Below are positions 36,808 through 38,428 of a DNA stretch of 38,428 nt, piece after piece; within the stretch, counting starts at the first letter, position 1, and the number at the start of each line of letters is the position of its first letter. A program made the translations under genes and the position numbers. The stretch spans positions 1 through 38,428 of the IMG/VR virus record IMGVR_UViG_3300038454_000025; one strand, given 5' to 3'. The stretch comes from a virus. A model generated the notes under the pieces. It was not told the origin of the DNA, made no database searches, and saw only the letters and a list, made by a program, of their open reading frames with translations.

Positions 36808-38428
36808 TCACCGCGTATCGAACGTGATGCCCGACAGGCCAACTGCTGATGTCGGGTCGCCCTGGGTCAGATCTACGTTGCCGCTGGAATCAACCATCAC
36901 CTCGTAGTTTCCTGTCGTCGAAAATACCTCGACACCGGAAGGACGATACCCTGCAGGCAAGACGAAGAGCGTCGTGCTTGTACCGCTCGCCCTGGTGGCT
37001 GTGCCACGAAGGCGAACGAGCCCGCTCGAGTCTTTCATGTATCCGGCTCCGGTGTACCCGCCACCGAAGTTTCCCCAGCCAGAAGTGAACGAAGGCGTAG
37101 TCCATCCTTCTTGCGCTGATGGAGCGTCGTCGACGAAAAACACATCTCCAACCCTGAGCTCGTGAGACGCATTGGTGGTGTCTCTCCCGATCTCGATGAC
37201 GACGAAGTTGGTGTTGTTTGGGCAGGGAGTGAACTCGAACGGGTTGAGGTCGAAGATCTCCCACCCGCCAGCCGCAATTGGCTCGACGTACATGGTCGCC
37301 GTGCCAGTGCTCGAGGTGAGAGCGTAGTCTGAGTACATGCGGATCACGAGCCGCACCCGGTTCCCCGAGTAGAGCGTGGGCGTGTAGACGCTTATGTGGA
37401 CTGCCGCTCGCTTGACGCCTCGTCGGACCTCGAACGGACTCGAGAGCATCGAGCCTCGAGTCGACCCCTGTGCCCGGAAGACGACGTACCTACCAGATAG
37501 CGTGTCGGTGCCGTAGTAGAGGCTCCCTCCGCTGCCCCACGTCTCGCCTGAGTTGACGGCCCAGTGGTCCGGTGGAGTTGTCGTCAGACTCTCGGTCGCG
37601 TGCTCGAAATTGCCGTTGAGCGGGAGGTGGCTCTGCGTTGCCCCACTGTCGTAGTAGGCCGTCGTAGCTCGAGTCGCCACGAACGATGATTGCTCGCTCG
37701 GATCTCCTCGCACTACACGCCCGCCGTCGACCGAGAACGGCACAACTCTGGCGTAGTAGGTGGCGCCTGGAATCAGGTCGGAGACGACGCACGAGGTGGC
37801 GGTGCCCGACTGCACCAGGGTTGCCGACGATGGAGCGAAGCCCGATGTCTGCGAGACGTGGAACTCGAAGGAGCGGTCGAGCGAGCCCAGCATGAGCTGC
37901 GTCTGATCCACCGAGATCCTGACGCCGCCGACCGTGCGCGTAACTTCCAGGGTCGTGAGTCCGGTCTGAGCGAGCGTCGTCGGTGCGATCCCGAACGGAT
38001 CTGCTCGGGAGTCGAGCTGTAGCCACCCCTGGCTCTGCGCGACTGGGTGCCCTGAGAGCTGCAGCCGTGTAGACGAGTCGTTGCTCTTGATGGTGTGAGT
38101 GATCCCAACGATGGCAAGATTCTGATCCGCGGCCCACCTCAAGTTGTCGGATGGCAGAGTTACGATGTCTCCGAGCTCCAACCATGGATCGATCCCCGTC
38201 TCATAGCTCACCAGCATGAGAGGATCCTTGAGGTCTGCGAGCGCAGCAGTGGCCATACGAGTCGCCTCGTATGATGTGTCGATAGAGCTCGTATCGGCCT
38301 CTTGGATCTCCATGTACCTGCGCCCATACGTGACGATGGAACCTGCGTCAGAAACCTCCACTTGGTTTCTGGCTGGCTTGCCGTCTGGTGTCACCGCTGC
38401 CGTGTCCCAATACGTCACACGGATCGCG
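36808..38428 (-). CDS. Tail hub/receptor-binding protein, C-terminal part (continues from 1)
   Basis: This is the remainder of the 867-residue protein that starts at 1110; the last 127 bases duplicate the left end. Full-protein residues 486-576 form a fibronectin type III-like repeat (VVSDLIPGATYYARVVPFSV). Residues 596-763 resemble a carbohydrate-binding jelly roll: LPLNGNFEHATE is its typical opening and GGWEIFDLNPFEFTPCP lies in the core. Residues 769-867 (GWTTPSFTSGWGNFGGGYTG, LRGTATRASG, LPAGYRPSG) match the receptor-facing ends of many phage tail proteins. This is probably the main receptor-binding tip. Stop at 36808. The apparent Met at 38418 is an internal GTG valine. Confidence 0.9.
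   Translation of the reverse strand, partial: AIRVTYWDTAAVTPDGKPARNQVEVSDAGSIVTYGRRYMEIQEADTSSIDTSYEATRMATAALADLKDPLMLVSYETGIDPWLELGDIVTLPSDNLRWAADQNLAIVGITHTIKSNDSSTRLQLSGHPVAQSQGWLQLDSRADPFGIAPTTLAQTGLTTLEVTRTVGGVRISVDQTQLMLGSLDRSFEFHVSQTSGFAPSSATLVQSGTATSCVVSDLIPGATYYARVVPFSVDGGRVVRGDPSEQSSFVATRATTAYYDSGATQSHLPLNGNFEHATESLTTTPPDHWAVNSGETWGSGGSLYYGTDTLSGRYVVFRAQGSTRGSMLSSPFEVRRGVKRAAVHISVYTPTLYSGNRVRLVIRMYSDYALTSSTGTATMYVEPIAAGGWEIFDLNPFEFTPCPNNTNFVVIEIGRDTTNASHELRVGDVFFVDDAPSAQEGWTTPSFTSGWGNFGGGYTGAGYMKDSSGLVRLRGTATRASGTSTTLFVLPAGYRPSGVEVFSTTGNYEVMVDSSGNVDLTQGDPTSAVGLSGITFDTR
38302..38428. repeat. Right copy of exact 127-bp terminal overlap
   Basis: Identical to 1-127. Removing one copy gives a 38,301-bp circle. 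The overlap lies inside one gene and contains no start or stop of its own. Confidence 0.95.

Noticed and set aside
1-38428. tRNA genes
   Set aside because: No cloverleaf with a TTCGA-type arm and CCA end recognised by eye in any gap; a covariance search would be decisive.

Overview
The window is one complete tailed-phage genome, opened at an arbitrary point. The first 127 bases are repeated exactly at the end (1-127 = 38302-38428), and one long tail gene is interrupted at the left edge and resumes in frame at the right edge. The unique length is therefore 38,301 bp on a circular map. The HK97-type head genes, a tape measure with a frameshifted tail-assembly chaperone, tail-tube genes, and no sheath or contractile baseplate genes indicate a siphovirus-like Caudoviricetes phage. 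The DNA is GC-rich by eye. Translational coupling is pervasive (ATGA/GTGA overlaps), so a high-GC bacterial host is likely, but I cannot name it. I saw no integrase, excisionase, repressor or partition gene, so nothing here argues for lysogeny. I saw no tRNA and no CRISPR.

Layout: two transcription units diverge from one 172-bp control region (26510-26681) and meet tail to tail at 33951/33953.
(1) The plus-strand unit (26682-33951) is a tightly overlapped chain of small proteins around a recombination pair: a YqaJ-family exonuclease and a RecT annealing protein. It continues into small unknowns, coiled-coil proteins, an ASCH-domain protein and a set of related Cys-rich proteins.
(2) The minus-strand unit runs from 26509 down through position 1 and across the junction to 33953. 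Its first part (26.5-19 kb) holds small unknowns, a SPPY-type DNA methyltransferase overlapping a radical SAM enzyme, a degenerate repeat-bearing gene, a replication initiator that carries a candidate iteron origin inside its coding sequence, a RusA-like resolvase, an HU/IHF-like protein and two small membrane proteins. The second part (18.9-1 kb, then 38.3-36.8 kb) is the virion block: TerS, TerL, portal fused to a MuF domain, prohead protease, major capsid protein, a candidate decoration protein, three small genes, a large LamG/SGNH-esterase protein, connectors, tail terminator, two related tail-tube proteins, gpG/gpGT, a lipoprotein, the tape measure, a candidate distal-tail protein and an 867-residue hub/fibre protein. 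The lysis genes follow (36.7-35.0 kb), then an intrinsic terminator, then three small genes.

How it works together: the plus unit supplies recombination and probably host-takeover functions. The proximal minus unit supplies replication and DNA modification. The distal minus unit makes the particle and lyses the cell. The strongest Shine-Dalgarno sequences precede the major capsid, tail-tube, gpG and recT genes.

Points most worth a second look: four GCGTGAC motifs spaced exactly 23 bp apart inside the initiator gene; a C CCG GGG slippery site joining gpG to gpGT; an SGNH esterase with silk-like Ala/Ser/Gly repeats encoded in the head region; the radical SAM/methyltransferase couple; a lipoprotein beside the tape measure; and a YqaJ nuclease that appears to lack the glutamate of its E-x-K motif.

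No gene-free stretch exceeds 300 bases. The longest are 34794-35056, 26510-26681, 29633-29784 and 21511-21650, and each is described below.
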